The notes under the pieces were generated by a model, which was given only the letters and a program-made list of their open reading frames with translations, searched no databases and was not told the DNA's origin. Shown one piece after another: positions 42,386-49,513 of a stretch of 64,000 nucleotides of DNA; position 1 is the stretch's first letter, and each line of letters opens with the position of its first letter. Position numbers and translations under genes: made by a program. The stretch is from Mycolicibacterium sp. BiH015 (GTDB lineage Bacteria > Actinomycetota > Actinomycetes > Mycobacteriales > Mycobacteriaceae), in the NCBI RefSeq assembly GCF_027706845.1, contig NZ_JAQGCZ010000009.1, forward strand, positions 124,001 through 188,000, written 5' to 3'.

Positions 42386-43327
42386 TTGACGAATCCCGCC
42401 AGGCCGCGTCCACTCGCGCGGTCCGAATTCACCGATGACGATCCCTGTCGCATTCGCGAGCAACTGCACGCGGTCTACGGGCGCGGCGCGCACGTGGATT
42501 GCGCAGACGGATCGAATCCCGGCCGCTACCGCCAAGTCCGGCATTCGGCGACCGGCTTTCACGTCGATCAAACAGACCACTCCGGTGACGCGACGCTGTC
42601 CCTCGCCGAGATCGGGCACGACGCTCTGATCTGGGTTCACGCCGGGACCCTAGTGCTGCGGTCCCGGGACGAGGCGGACGCGGCCTCGCGCGGCGAGATG
42701 CGGCTCCTGCGAGCCGCATCGAGCCCGGTGTCGCTCCAGACGGTCGACACTCGGCTGACGATCGTGCATCTTCTAAGCGCGCTGCCGCGGGCCTCGTCGT
42801 CGCCCGGCTGGCTCGCCCCGCGGTCACAGGATGCCGCGGCACTGGTCAAGCGAACCGTCACCTACGCGACCGACGTGGTGAATCACGCGGATGAGACGAT
42901 GGCGGAAACCCTGTCGGACTCTCTGGCACGACTCCTACGGGACGCGGTGCTCGCGGGCTTCGCGTGTGGTAACGGTGCGGCCGCGCCGGACAGCACCGAT
43001 CCGCTGCCCGCGACGCTGCGCGCCGCGCTGACCTACATCGAGGCCGAGCCTTCGCGGCGGATCTCGCTCGCCGATCTGGCCCGTGAGGCGTACGCGACTC
43101 CCCGCACGGTGCAGTACCTGTTCCGTCGCTATCTGGACACCACGCCGACCGCCTACGTGCGGGGGCTGCGTCTGGCCTCCGCCCGCCAGGAACTGTTGAT
43201 GGCACATCGGTCTGAGACGACGGTGAGTGCGACCGCGTCGCGGTGGGGCTTCGGCCACACCGGCCGCTTCGCGGTGCTCTACCGCGAGACTTATGGCGAG
43301 AGCCCACATCAGACGCTGGCGCGGTGA
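42386..43327 (+). CDS. AraC-family transcriptional regulator
   Basis: A regulator of about 313 residues. The C-terminal 100 residues have two helix-turn-helix motifs (ISLADLAREAYATPRTVQYLFRR and a second ending WGFGHTGRFAVLYRETYGESPH), the AraC/XylS signature. The N-terminal domain resembles the AraC-binding-like domain of mycobacterial regulators (SEFTDDDPCRIREQL). The start is uncertain: the TTG at 42386 gives a natural N-terminus, but the frame is open from 42224 with low third-position GC there. The 274 bases between katE and this start contain only a weak 28-codon ORF (42285-42371). It is convergent with the sigma gene (7-base gap). Confidence 0.78.
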   Translation: MTNPARPRPLARSEFTDDDPCRIREQLHAVYGRGAHVDCADGSNPGRYRQVRHSATGFHVDQTDHSGDATLSLAEIGHDALIWVHAGTLVLRSRDEADAASRGEMRLLRAASSPVSLQTVDTRLTIVHLLSALPRASSSPGWLAPRSQDAAALVKRTVTYATDVVNHADETMAETLSDSLARLLRDAVLAGFACGNGAAAPDSTDPLPATLRAALTYIEAEPSRRISLADLAREAYATPRTVQYLFRRYLDTTPTAYVRGLRLASARQELLMAHRSETTVSATASRWGFGHTGRFAVLYRETYGESPHQTLAR

Positions 43328-43334
43328 TTGCCGC

Positions 43335-44126
43335 TCACGCGATCGTCGCGTCGGTGTCCCCGTCGAGCAATCCTGACCGCAGACGGTGCAACGACTGTGT
43401 CAGCAGCCGCGAGACATGCATCTGGGAGACACCCATCCGCTCGGCGATCTGCGACTGTGTCAGCGATTCGAAGAACCGCATGATCACGATGCGGTACTCA
43501 CGCTGCGGCAGGGCCGCCAACTGCTCGCGCAGTGCCTCACTGTCGTCGACGAATCGCAGTTCCGGGTCCGGGCACCCGAGCCGCTCTGCCAGCGCCGGGC
43601 TGTCGTCGTCGCGAGTCACGCCGTGGTCGATCGATCTGGTCTTGAAGCCCGCGGCGGCAGTCAGCGCGTCGACGACATCGAGTCGGTCGACTCCGAGTGC
43701 GCCGGCCAGCTCAGCCGGGGTCGGCGAGCGCCCCAACTTCTGGGTCAGCTCCGCCGTGACCGGCCCCAGCGCCGGGTAGAGATCTTTCAGACGCCGCGGC
43801 ACGTTGACGGCCCAGCCGCAGTCGCGGAAGTATCGCTTGACCTCACCGAGCATGGTGGGGATCGCGAAGGAGACGAACTCGGGGCCGGCTTCGGGGTCGA
43901 AGCGGTTCACTGCGTTCACCAGGCCCACCCGCGCCACCTGAACCAGGTCGTCGTGCTCCTCGCCTCTACGGTCGTAGCGATAGGCGATGTGCTCGGCCAG
44001 CGGCAGGCACTGCCTGATGATCTCGTCGCGCAGACGCGCGTGGGCCACGGCGTCCGGAGGCAACGCGTGGAGTCGGTCGAAGGCGGCCCGCAGCCATGCG
44101 AAGTCGGGTGATGTTGCGCGACCCAT
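43335..44126 (-). CDS. SigF/SigB-type alternative RNA polymerase sigma factor
   Basis: A 263-residue type-3 sigma factor. Region 2 has YRYDRRGEEHDDLVQVARVGLV and FVSFAIPTMLGEVKRYFRD (about 50-110). Region 3 and region 4.2 end with SQSQIAERMGVSQMHVSRLL near residue 235. These are SigF/SigB-group features. GAAGGA lies before the ATG at 44126. No anti-sigma gene is adjacent. It could be the factor reading the GGTTT-N15-GGGTA promoters found in this island, though mycobacteria carry other SigF-like sigmas, so the pairing is inferred. Confidence 0.88.
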   Translation of the reverse strand: MGRATSPDFAWLRAAFDRLHALPPDAVAHARLRDEIIRQCLPLAEHIAYRYDRRGEEHDDLVQVARVGLVNAVNRFDPEAGPEFVSFAIPTMLGEVKRYFRDCGWAVNVPRRLKDLYPALGPVTAELTQKLGRSPTPAELAGALGVDRLDVVDALTAAAGFKTRSIDHGVTRDDDSPALAERLGCPDPELRFVDDSEALREQLAALPQREYRIVIMRFFESLTQSQIAERMGVSQMHVSRLLTQSLHRLRSGLLDGDTDATIA

Positions 44127-44315
44127 CGCAGTCCTTCCGTTCTCTCGGCCGGTTCTGGTCGGGTACCCAGCCATCCGGCGCTGACGCGTGCGTCTATGGG
44201 TGTGTTCTGCGCCGGCGAGCCACGGCTTTGCGCGATCCGTCCAGCGCGCCTTCGCATGGTGGCCAATCGATCCGGACACACCAGCCGGAGTTTGCCCACA
44301 ACAGGCACACCCACC

Positions 44316-44969
44316 ATGATTCGCAACGTGGTCATCGAGAAGCCGCCCGTCGCCGATGGTTTCGCGACTGTGGGAAGCTTCAGCTTTCTGCATGCCGAAG
44401 ACCGGTGGGTCTGGTCGGACGCCGTCGCGATCATGCACGGCTACACGCCGGGAAGCGTCGAGCCGTCGACGGAGATCATTCTGTCCCACAAACATCCCGA
44501 CGACCGATCCGCCGTAGCTGCACTCATCGACCGCGTGCGGCACGAGGGAGCGGCGTTCTCCAGCCGGCACCGCATCGTCGACGTCCACGGCAAGGTCCAC
44601 ATGGTGGTGGTCGTCGGCGACAGCGTCGTCGACGAGTCCGGTGCCGTGCTCGGCACCAGCGGCTTCTACGTCGACATCACGGACGGATTCGAGGCCGATG
44701 TACAGAAGTCGGTCACCAGGCACGTGGCCAGCATCGACGAGAAGCGCTCGACCATCCAGCAGGCCGTGGGCATGATCCGGATGGCCTACGGCGTGTCCGA
44801 GGACCGCGCCCTGGATGTGCTGAAATGGCGATCCCAGGAAACCAACGTCAAACTGCGCACGATCGCCGATCGTCTGGTGTCGCAGGTGGCGTCGGCTCCG
44901 CTGGTGGCCGACGCGAGAACCCGGCTGGACCAGATTCTGCTCAATGCCCACCGGGATGGCAGCAGCTGA
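44316..44969 (+). CDS. PAS-ANTAR domain protein
   Basis: A 217-residue signalling protein. A PAS-type sensory fold at about 15-125 (WVWSDAVAIMHGYTPGSVE, HRIVDVHGKVHMVVVVGD) is followed by an ANTAR RNA-binding domain at about 140-195 (DEKRSTIQQAVGMIRMAYG...ALDVLKWRSQE). ANTAR proteins bind paired hairpins and cause transcription antitermination. The start at 44316 was chosen for the PAS N-terminus; the ribosome site is weak, and an in-frame GTG at 44196 is the alternative. It is divergent from the sigma gene, implying a shared stress-response control region. Confidence 0.82.
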   Translation: MIRNVVIEKPPVADGFATVGSFSFLHAEDRWVWSDAVAIMHGYTPGSVEPSTEIILSHKHPDDRSAVAALIDRVRHEGAAFSSRHRIVDVHGKVHMVVVVGDSVVDESGAVLGTSGFYVDITDGFEADVQKSVTRHVASIDEKRSTIQQAVGMIRMAYGVSEDRALDVLKWRSQETNVKLRTIADRLVSQVASAPLVADARTRLDQILLNAHRDGSS

Positions 44970-44977
44970 GGCGGGTA
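44953..44977 (+). promoter_or_regulatory. Weaker SigF-type promoter candidate before udgX
   Basis: GGGAT at 44953-44957 (two mismatches to GGTTT), 15-base spacer, perfect GGGTA at 44973-44977, eleven bases before the ATG at 44988. It uses the same spacing as the four stronger sites and lies inside the end of the PAS-ANTAR gene. Confidence 0.35.
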
Positions 44978-44987
44978 TCCGCCCGAC

Positions 44988-45641
44988 ATGAGCACACGTA
45001 CCGCCGCGGATTACGTGCCGAGAACCGATGACCTGGCCACACTCGCCACAGCCGCCCAGGGCTGCCATGGCTGCGATCTGTACGAGCACGCCACCCAGAC
45101 CGTATTCGGAAACGGTCCCGCCGCGGCGCGGTTGATGCTCGTCGGCGAGCAACCCGGTGACAAGGAGGACGTCGCGGGTAGGCCGTTCGTCGGTCCGGCC
45201 GGGCGCCTGCTGGACAAAGCGTTGGACGAGGCGGACATCGAACGCACGCCCGTGTACGTCACGAACGCGGTGAAGCACTTCAAGTTCGTCGCCTCGGAAC
45301 GGGGTCCGCGGCGAATCCACAAGACTCCCAGCCGCACCGAAGTGGTGGCCTGCCGACCGTGGTTGTTCGCAGAACTGGAGACGGTGAATCCCGAGGTCGT
45401 GGTCCTGATGGGTGCCACCGCAGCGAAGTCTTTGCTGGGCAACACATTCAGGCTCACCGCCCATCGCGGCGAGGTCTTGCATCTGCCGCCCGGCGAGACG
45501 CCGCCCGGAGTACCCGATCCCCGGATCGTCGTGACGATTCATCCGTCCGCCGTGCTACGGGGCCCCTCCGACGCGCGGGACGAAGCATTTCGGTCGCTCG
45601 TCACCGACCTTCGCTTCGCCCGGGGACTTCTGCAGGCATGA
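44988..45641 (+). CDS. udgX: UdgX-type uracil-DNA glycosylase (family 4-like)
   Basis: DNA-repair protein of 217 residues that recognises uracil in DNA. The family-4 scaffold is clear: Fe-S cysteines (GCHGCDLY near residue 26, ACRPWLF near 122, plus others), the active-site GEQPGDKEDVAGRPFVGPAG (53-72) and HPSAVLR near 188. The RRIH loop insert with His111 corresponds to the KRRIH loop of M. smegmatis UdgX, whose histidine forms a covalent bond to the uracil-excised site. The second residue differs (PRRIH instead of KRRIH). It sits in the stress island. Confidence 0.85.
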   Translation: MSTRTAADYVPRTDDLATLATAAQGCHGCDLYEHATQTVFGNGPAAARLMLVGEQPGDKEDVAGRPFVGPAGRLLDKALDEADIERTPVYVTNAVKHFKFVASERGPRRIHKTPSRTEVVACRPWLFAELETVNPEVVVLMGATAAKSLLGNTFRLTAHRGEVLHLPPGETPPGVPDPRIVVTIHPSAVLRGPSDARDEAFRSLVTDLRFARGLLQA

Positions 45642-45644
45642 GCG

Positions 45645-45670
45645 GGTTTGTCCCCACCTCACGCGGGCAT
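45645..45670 (+). promoter_or_regulatory. SigF-type promoter of the Rv2629-like gene
   Basis: Perfect GGTTT at 45645-45649, 15-base spacer, GGGCAT at 45665-45670 (one mismatch to GGGTA). It is located 33 bases before the ATG at 45703, which has GGAGGA as ribosome site. Confidence 0.55.
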
Positions 45671-45702
45671 CCGCCTTCAGAATTCGATTCGAGGAGGATG
45701 TC

Positions 45703-46812
45703 ATGCAGGCGGCCCGCTTTCGTTCGCTGATCGACGCCGAGGGTCCGTTCGCCTCGGTCTACGTCGACAACTCTCACGACACTGCCGATGCGCAGAAACA
45801 GGCCGAATTGCGTTGGCGCGCCATCGCCGAAGACCTCAATACGCAGGGCGCCGATACGGAGCTCATCGACGGTGTGTGGCGGGTGCTGCGCGAACAGCCC
45901 GCGGCGGTGGGACGGGGCGGACTCGGGGTGATCGTCAACCACGACGTCCATGTCGTCGAGCAGCTGATCCGCCCGCCCGAGCAGCCGATGGCGCGGGTGT
46001 CGAAGCTGCCGTTCCTGATCCCCGCCATCGTCCACGGACGCAACCGGACACCCTATCTCGTGGTCGCGGTCGACCATCACGGCGCCGACATCGCGGTGCG
46101 CACCGCGAACCGAGCTGAGGAACTGCGCGTCGAGGGTGCGGGCTACCCGGTGCACAAGGCGCGCAGTGCCGATACGCCCGGCTACGGGGACCCGCAACGC
46201 ACCGCGGACGCGGCACGCGGGAAGAACATGCAACAGATCGCCGATCGCGTCGTGGCGACGGTGGACGACACCGCACCAGAGGTGGTCTTCGTTGTCGGCG
46301 AGGTGAGTTCACGCACCGATCTGCTCGGCGCGCTGCCGGACCGGGTCGCCACCAAAGTCACCGAGATCAACGCCGGGGCCCGCGGCAGCATCGACGCTGC
46401 AACGCTGCAGCACGAGATCGAGACGACGTTGCAACTGCGTCGAGCCGCTGTCATCGACACGGCGGCCCAGGCATTCGTCGCCGAGCGGGAACGCGCTTCC
46501 GGCTTGGCGACGGAGGGACTTGCCGGTGTGTGCGCGGCGCTTCGCGAAGGCGCGGTCGAGACGCTGATCATCGGCGAAATCGCCGACGAGACAGTGTTGA
46601 TGGGCGACTCGCCGACCATGGTGGCGCCGAACGCCGACGTCCTGTCAGAGCTCGGCGCCGGCCGGAGCTCGACGGTCCGGGTCGACGAGGCACTACCCTT
46701 TGCGGCACTGAGCATCGATTCGGGGCTGGTCGGCATGGACGAACGGTTGACCCCGAAAGACGGTGTGGCGGCCATCTTGAGGTACGCACCGCGGTCCGCG
46801 GCGGGGCGGTGA
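45703..46812 (+). CDS. Rv2629-like eRF1/Vms1-fold protein (baeRF2-type)
   Basis: A 369-residue protein resembling mycobacterial Rv2629, a stress- and dormancy-associated gene, and the bacterial archaeo-eukaryotic release-factor-like (baeRF/Vms1) family. The N-terminal strand-rich domain opens FASVYVDNSHDT. A middle domain has PYLVVAVDHHGADIAV and KARSADTPGYGD. A C-terminal L7Ae-like part has AVETLIIGEIADE near residue 287. Family members may act on stalled peptidyl-tRNA; that role is inference. A SigF-type promoter lies upstream and the gene is convergent with the CheR-PAS gene (2-base gap). Confidence 0.75.
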   Translation: MQAARFRSLIDAEGPFASVYVDNSHDTADAQKQAELRWRAIAEDLNTQGADTELIDGVWRVLREQPAAVGRGGLGVIVNHDVHVVEQLIRPPEQPMARVSKLPFLIPAIVHGRNRTPYLVVAVDHHGADIAVRTANRAEELRVEGAGYPVHKARSADTPGYGDPQRTADAARGKNMQQIADRVVATVDDTAPEVVFVVGEVSSRTDLLGALPDRVATKVTEINAGARGSIDAATLQHEIETTLQLRRAAVIDTAAQAFVAERERASGLATEGLAGVCAALREGAVETLIIGEIADETVLMGDSPTMVAPNADVLSELGAGRSSTVRVDEALPFAALSIDSGLVGMDERLTPKDGVAAILRYAPRSAAGR

Positions 46813-46814
46813 CC

Positions 46815-48767
46815 CTACCCGACGACCTCCATCAGGAGCAGTGCGCCGTTGACCGAGGCGTCGCTGGAACGAAACGCCGTGCCCATCACCCGGACACGCG
46901 TGTGCCGGCCTCGACGGTTCACCGCGTCGACGGTGGTCTCATCGGTGACGTCGGCGTCGACGAACACCTTCCCTATCACGGGTTTGATCGCCTCTGTCGG
47001 CAGCCCGATATCCAAGGCTGACAGGCTTTTTCCGACGGCTTCCTCGGAGCGCAGCCCCCACAGCTCCTCACAACCCCGGTTCCACACGACAATCCGCATC
47101 TGCCGGTCGACCACGATGAGACCCAAACGTATTGAATTGACCAGAGATTCGACGAATGCCGTCGACTCGTCCAATTCCATGCTGCGTTCGCGAAGCGCGT
47201 CGTTGATGGTGTGGAGCTCGTCGTTGGTCGACTGCAGCTCCTCGTTCATGGTCTCGAGCTCTTCGTTGGTCGACTGCAATTCCTCGTTGGTGGTCTCGAG
47301 CTCCTCGACCGTCGACTGCAGTTCCTCGTTCGTGGTCTCAAGCTCTTCGTTGGTCGACTGCAACTCTTCGTAAGCGGTCTCGAGTTGGCGGTTGGTGTGG
47401 ACGACCTTGTCCAGCAACGCCCGCGTCGATGTGACGTCGAAGAAGACGACAGAGACACCGAGCAATCCGTTCTGAGTGTCGACCAGCGGGTTCACATGGA
47501 TCTCGAACCACGCGGTGTCCATGCCGGGGCGTTGCCACTGGACGTCTTGTATGCGTGCCGATCTGCGCTCGACCTTGGCCTGCTCGAGGTAAGCGCGTAG
47601 CTCGACGGGCCGGTACGACACGTCGAGATCGCGCAGCAGCCTTCCGATGTCTCGGGCCGAAAGTCCGAACGTGGTTTCGGCCTGCTGGTTGATCATGGCG
47701 ACGGTGTCGTCGCCGGTGATGACGATCTGCGCCACGGGACCGGCGCGGAATGCGAGGTCGCGAATCGATGCCAGGCCGGACACATCGCCCTGTAGTTCGG
47801 CCATCAGTGCTGCGGGGTGGCGCGTTCCGTTGTCGTCGGCCGACGCAACCTTGCGGAAGAAGCGGTACTTCAGGTTCAACGGGGTGAACCGATCCGCGTG
47901 ACTCAGCAGCATCTCGGCATGTCCGAGAAACAGAACTCCGCGCGGGGCGAGCGCGAAGTGCAGCCTGCTCAAGACATTGCGTTGCGTGTCGGCGTTGAGA
48001 TACATCAACGTGTTGCGGCAGACGAGGAGGTCGACGCGGGAGATCGGCGCGTCCTTGACCAGGTCGTTGCGCCCGAAGATCACGGCGCGCCGCAGGTCCT
48101 TCTGGAAGACGTACCTGCCGTTGACCGACTCGAAATAGCGGTCGAGCAGATCGACCGGCAGAGCCTCCACTGCCTTGGCGTCGTAGGACGCCGCGCGGGC
48201 CTCGGCGAGGGCCTCCTCGTCGACATCCGTGGCGTAGATCTTCACCCGCTGGCGGAAGTCGTCGACGCCCATGGCCTCGGCGAGAATCATCGCCAGCGTG
48301 TACGCCTCCTGCCCCGAGGCGCACCCGGCACTCCACACCCGGATGGGGTCGCTGGGGCTGCGTTCGGCGAGTAGGGCGGGCACGACCTCCTCCGCCACGT
48401 ATTCCCACGCCGGCGGGTCCCGGAAGAAGCTGGTGACGTTGATCAAGATCGTGTTGAACAGGGCGGCGAACTCGTCGGCGCTGGCCTGCAGGGTGTCGAG
48501 ATACTCCTCGAACGTCGAGAAGCCGGCGTGGTCCATCCGATGACGCACCCGGCGCATCAGCGAGGTCCGCTTGTATCCGGTGAAGTCGAACCCGCGCGCG
48601 TCACGGACGTAGCGCAGCAGAGCCTCGAAGGTCTCTGAGGGTTCTTCGTCTGGCTGTGGGGTCAAGCTGCGGTCCGTTCGCCTGGGGTGCTCGAGCGCTT
48701 CCGAACTTACTCGTGCACCGCGCGTCGTGGGGCAGGCGGTGCGGTGCGCGTTTGATCGCGTGCTCAT
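46815..48767 (-). CDS. CheR-type methyltransferase with PAS domains and coiled coil
   Basis: A 650-residue signalling protein. A CheR domain (about 35-290) has the SAM-binding segment WSAGCASGQEAYTLA and CRNTLMYL. A PAS domain (about 325-445) is followed by a strictly periodic Glu/Asn-rich coiled coil (about 455-525) and a C-terminal PAS domain (VVDRQMRIVVWNRGCEELWG). No CheB domain or chemoreceptor is encoded nearby, so it is not in a chemotaxis operon. The start is uncertain (ATG 48767 or in-frame GTG 48785). The coding region for the coiled coil is a 42-bp tandem repeat. Confidence 0.85.
   Translation of the reverse strand: MSTRSNAHRTACPTTRGARVSSEALEHPRRTDRSLTPQPDEEPSETFEALLRYVRDARGFDFTGYKRTSLMRRVRHRMDHAGFSTFEEYLDTLQASADEFAALFNTILINVTSFFRDPPAWEYVAEEVVPALLAERSPSDPIRVWSAGCASGQEAYTLAMILAEAMGVDDFRQRVKIYATDVDEEALAEARAASYDAKAVEALPVDLLDRYFESVNGRYVFQKDLRRAVIFGRNDLVKDAPISRVDLLVCRNTLMYLNADTQRNVLSRLHFALAPRGVLFLGHAEMLLSHADRFTPLNLKYRFFRKVASADDNGTRHPAALMAELQGDVSGLASIRDLAFRAGPVAQIVITGDDTVAMINQQAETTFGLSARDIGRLLRDLDVSYRPVELRAYLEQAKVERRSARIQDVQWQRPGMDTAWFEIHVNPLVDTQNGLLGVSVVFFDVTSTRALLDKVVHTNRQLETAYEELQSTNEELETTNEELQSTVEELETTNEELQSTNEELETMNEELQSTNDELHTINDALRERSMELDESTAFVESLVNSIRLGLIVVDRQMRIVVWNRGCEELWGLRSEEAVGKSLSALDIGLPTEAIKPVIGKVFVDADVTDETTVDAVNRRGRHTRVRVMGTAFRSSDASVNGALLLMEVVG
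47211..47390. repeat. 42-bp tandem repeat encoding the CheR-PAS coiled coil
   Basis: The sequence GTCGACTGCA recurs at 47227, 47269, 47311 and 47353, exactly 42 bases apart. Each unit encodes two heptads of the EELQSTN/EELETTN type. The periodicity may allow expansion or contraction of the coil. Confidence 0.85.
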
Positions 48768-48773
48768 GGGGTA
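48749..48773 (+). promoter_or_regulatory. SigF-type promoter of the phoU-like gene
   Basis: CGTTT at 48749-48753 (one mismatch), 15-base spacer, perfect GGGTA at 48769-48773, 35 bases before the ATG at 48809. It overlaps the first codons of the divergent CheR-PAS gene. Confidence 0.55.
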
Positions 48774-48808
48774 ACGGCCCGGCACCGGAACTCGCCCATG
48801 GGGAAGTT

Positions 48809-49513
48809 ATGCGCAACGAATTCCACGAAACCCTCGACACCTTGACAACGGACCTCGCAGAGATGTGCGGCCGGGCCTCGGCGCTGATGCAGTCCGCGTC
48901 GACGGCACTTCTCGACGCCGCCGGCGCACCCGCCGACATCGTGGCCTTCGACCTCAAGCGGCTCACCAAGCTCGGAAATGCGGTGCAGGATCGCGCCTAC
49001 AGCCTGCTGGCACTGCAGGCGCCCGTCGCCAGGGATCTGCGCATCATCGTGTCGGCCCTCTACATCGCGGCCGACGCCGACCGGATGGGAGCGCTGGCGT
49101 CGCACGTCGCCAGAACGGCGCGTCGCAGGCATCCCGACCGGGTGGTGCCCGGACAGGTGCATAGTTTGTTCGCCGACATGGCATTCACCGCCGTCGAGCA
49201 GGCCCAGCTCGTGGAATCCGCGGTGCGCTACGGCGACGTCGAGCAGGCCCGGTTCGTGTGTGACGGCGACGCGCGCATGGACGATCTGCACAGGCAGTTG
49301 TTCGCAGAATTGATCGGACCCGAATGGCGGCACGGGCCCACGGTGGCGGCCGACCTGGTTCTGGTGGGGCGGTTCTACGAGCGCTTCGCCGACCATGCGG
49401 TCGAGATCGCGCGACGCGTCTACTTCCAGGCCACCGGTGAGCAACTCACCGGGGCCGCCGACCACGGCGTCGACTCTGCTCAGAACCCGTCCGCACGTCC
49501 GCTGCCCAGGTAG
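48809..49513 (+). CDS. PhoU-family phosphate signalling protein
   Basis: A 234-residue helical protein with two PhoU repeats. The N-terminal one has FHETLDTLTTDLAEMCGRASALM; the second contains AQLVESAVRYGDVEQARFVCDGDARMDD and ends with VGRFYERFADHAVEIARRV, a PhoU metal-binding signature. PhoU proteins modulate phosphate-transport signalling and persistence. No pst genes are adjacent. GGGGAA precedes the ATG. A SigF-type promoter upstream would place it under stress control. Its 3' end overlaps the convergent UDP-glucose dehydrogenase gene by 34 bases. Confidence 0.85.
   Translation: MRNEFHETLDTLTTDLAEMCGRASALMQSASTALLDAAGAPADIVAFDLKRLTKLGNAVQDRAYSLLALQAPVARDLRIIVSALYIAADADRMGALASHVARTARRRHPDRVVPGQVHSLFADMAFTAVEQAQLVESAVRYGDVEQARFVCDGDARMDDLHRQLFAELIGPEWRHGPTVAADLVLVGRFYERFADHAVEIARRVYFQATGEQLTGAADHGVDSAQNPSARPLPR

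Noticed and set aside
43335..45542. 735-residue version of the sigma factor
   Set aside because: The upstream part is antisense to the PAS-ANTAR and udgX genes; the sigma factor starts at 44126 with a clear ribosome site.
45642..45702. DosR box upstream of the Rv2629-like gene
   Set aside because: No 20-bp palindrome of the expected type could be aligned; the GGTTT-N15-GGGCA promoter explains the region better.
47211..47390. CRISPR-like spaced repeat
   Set aside because: The 42-bp periodicity encodes a coiled coil in an intact reading frame; there are no spacers of unique sequence.
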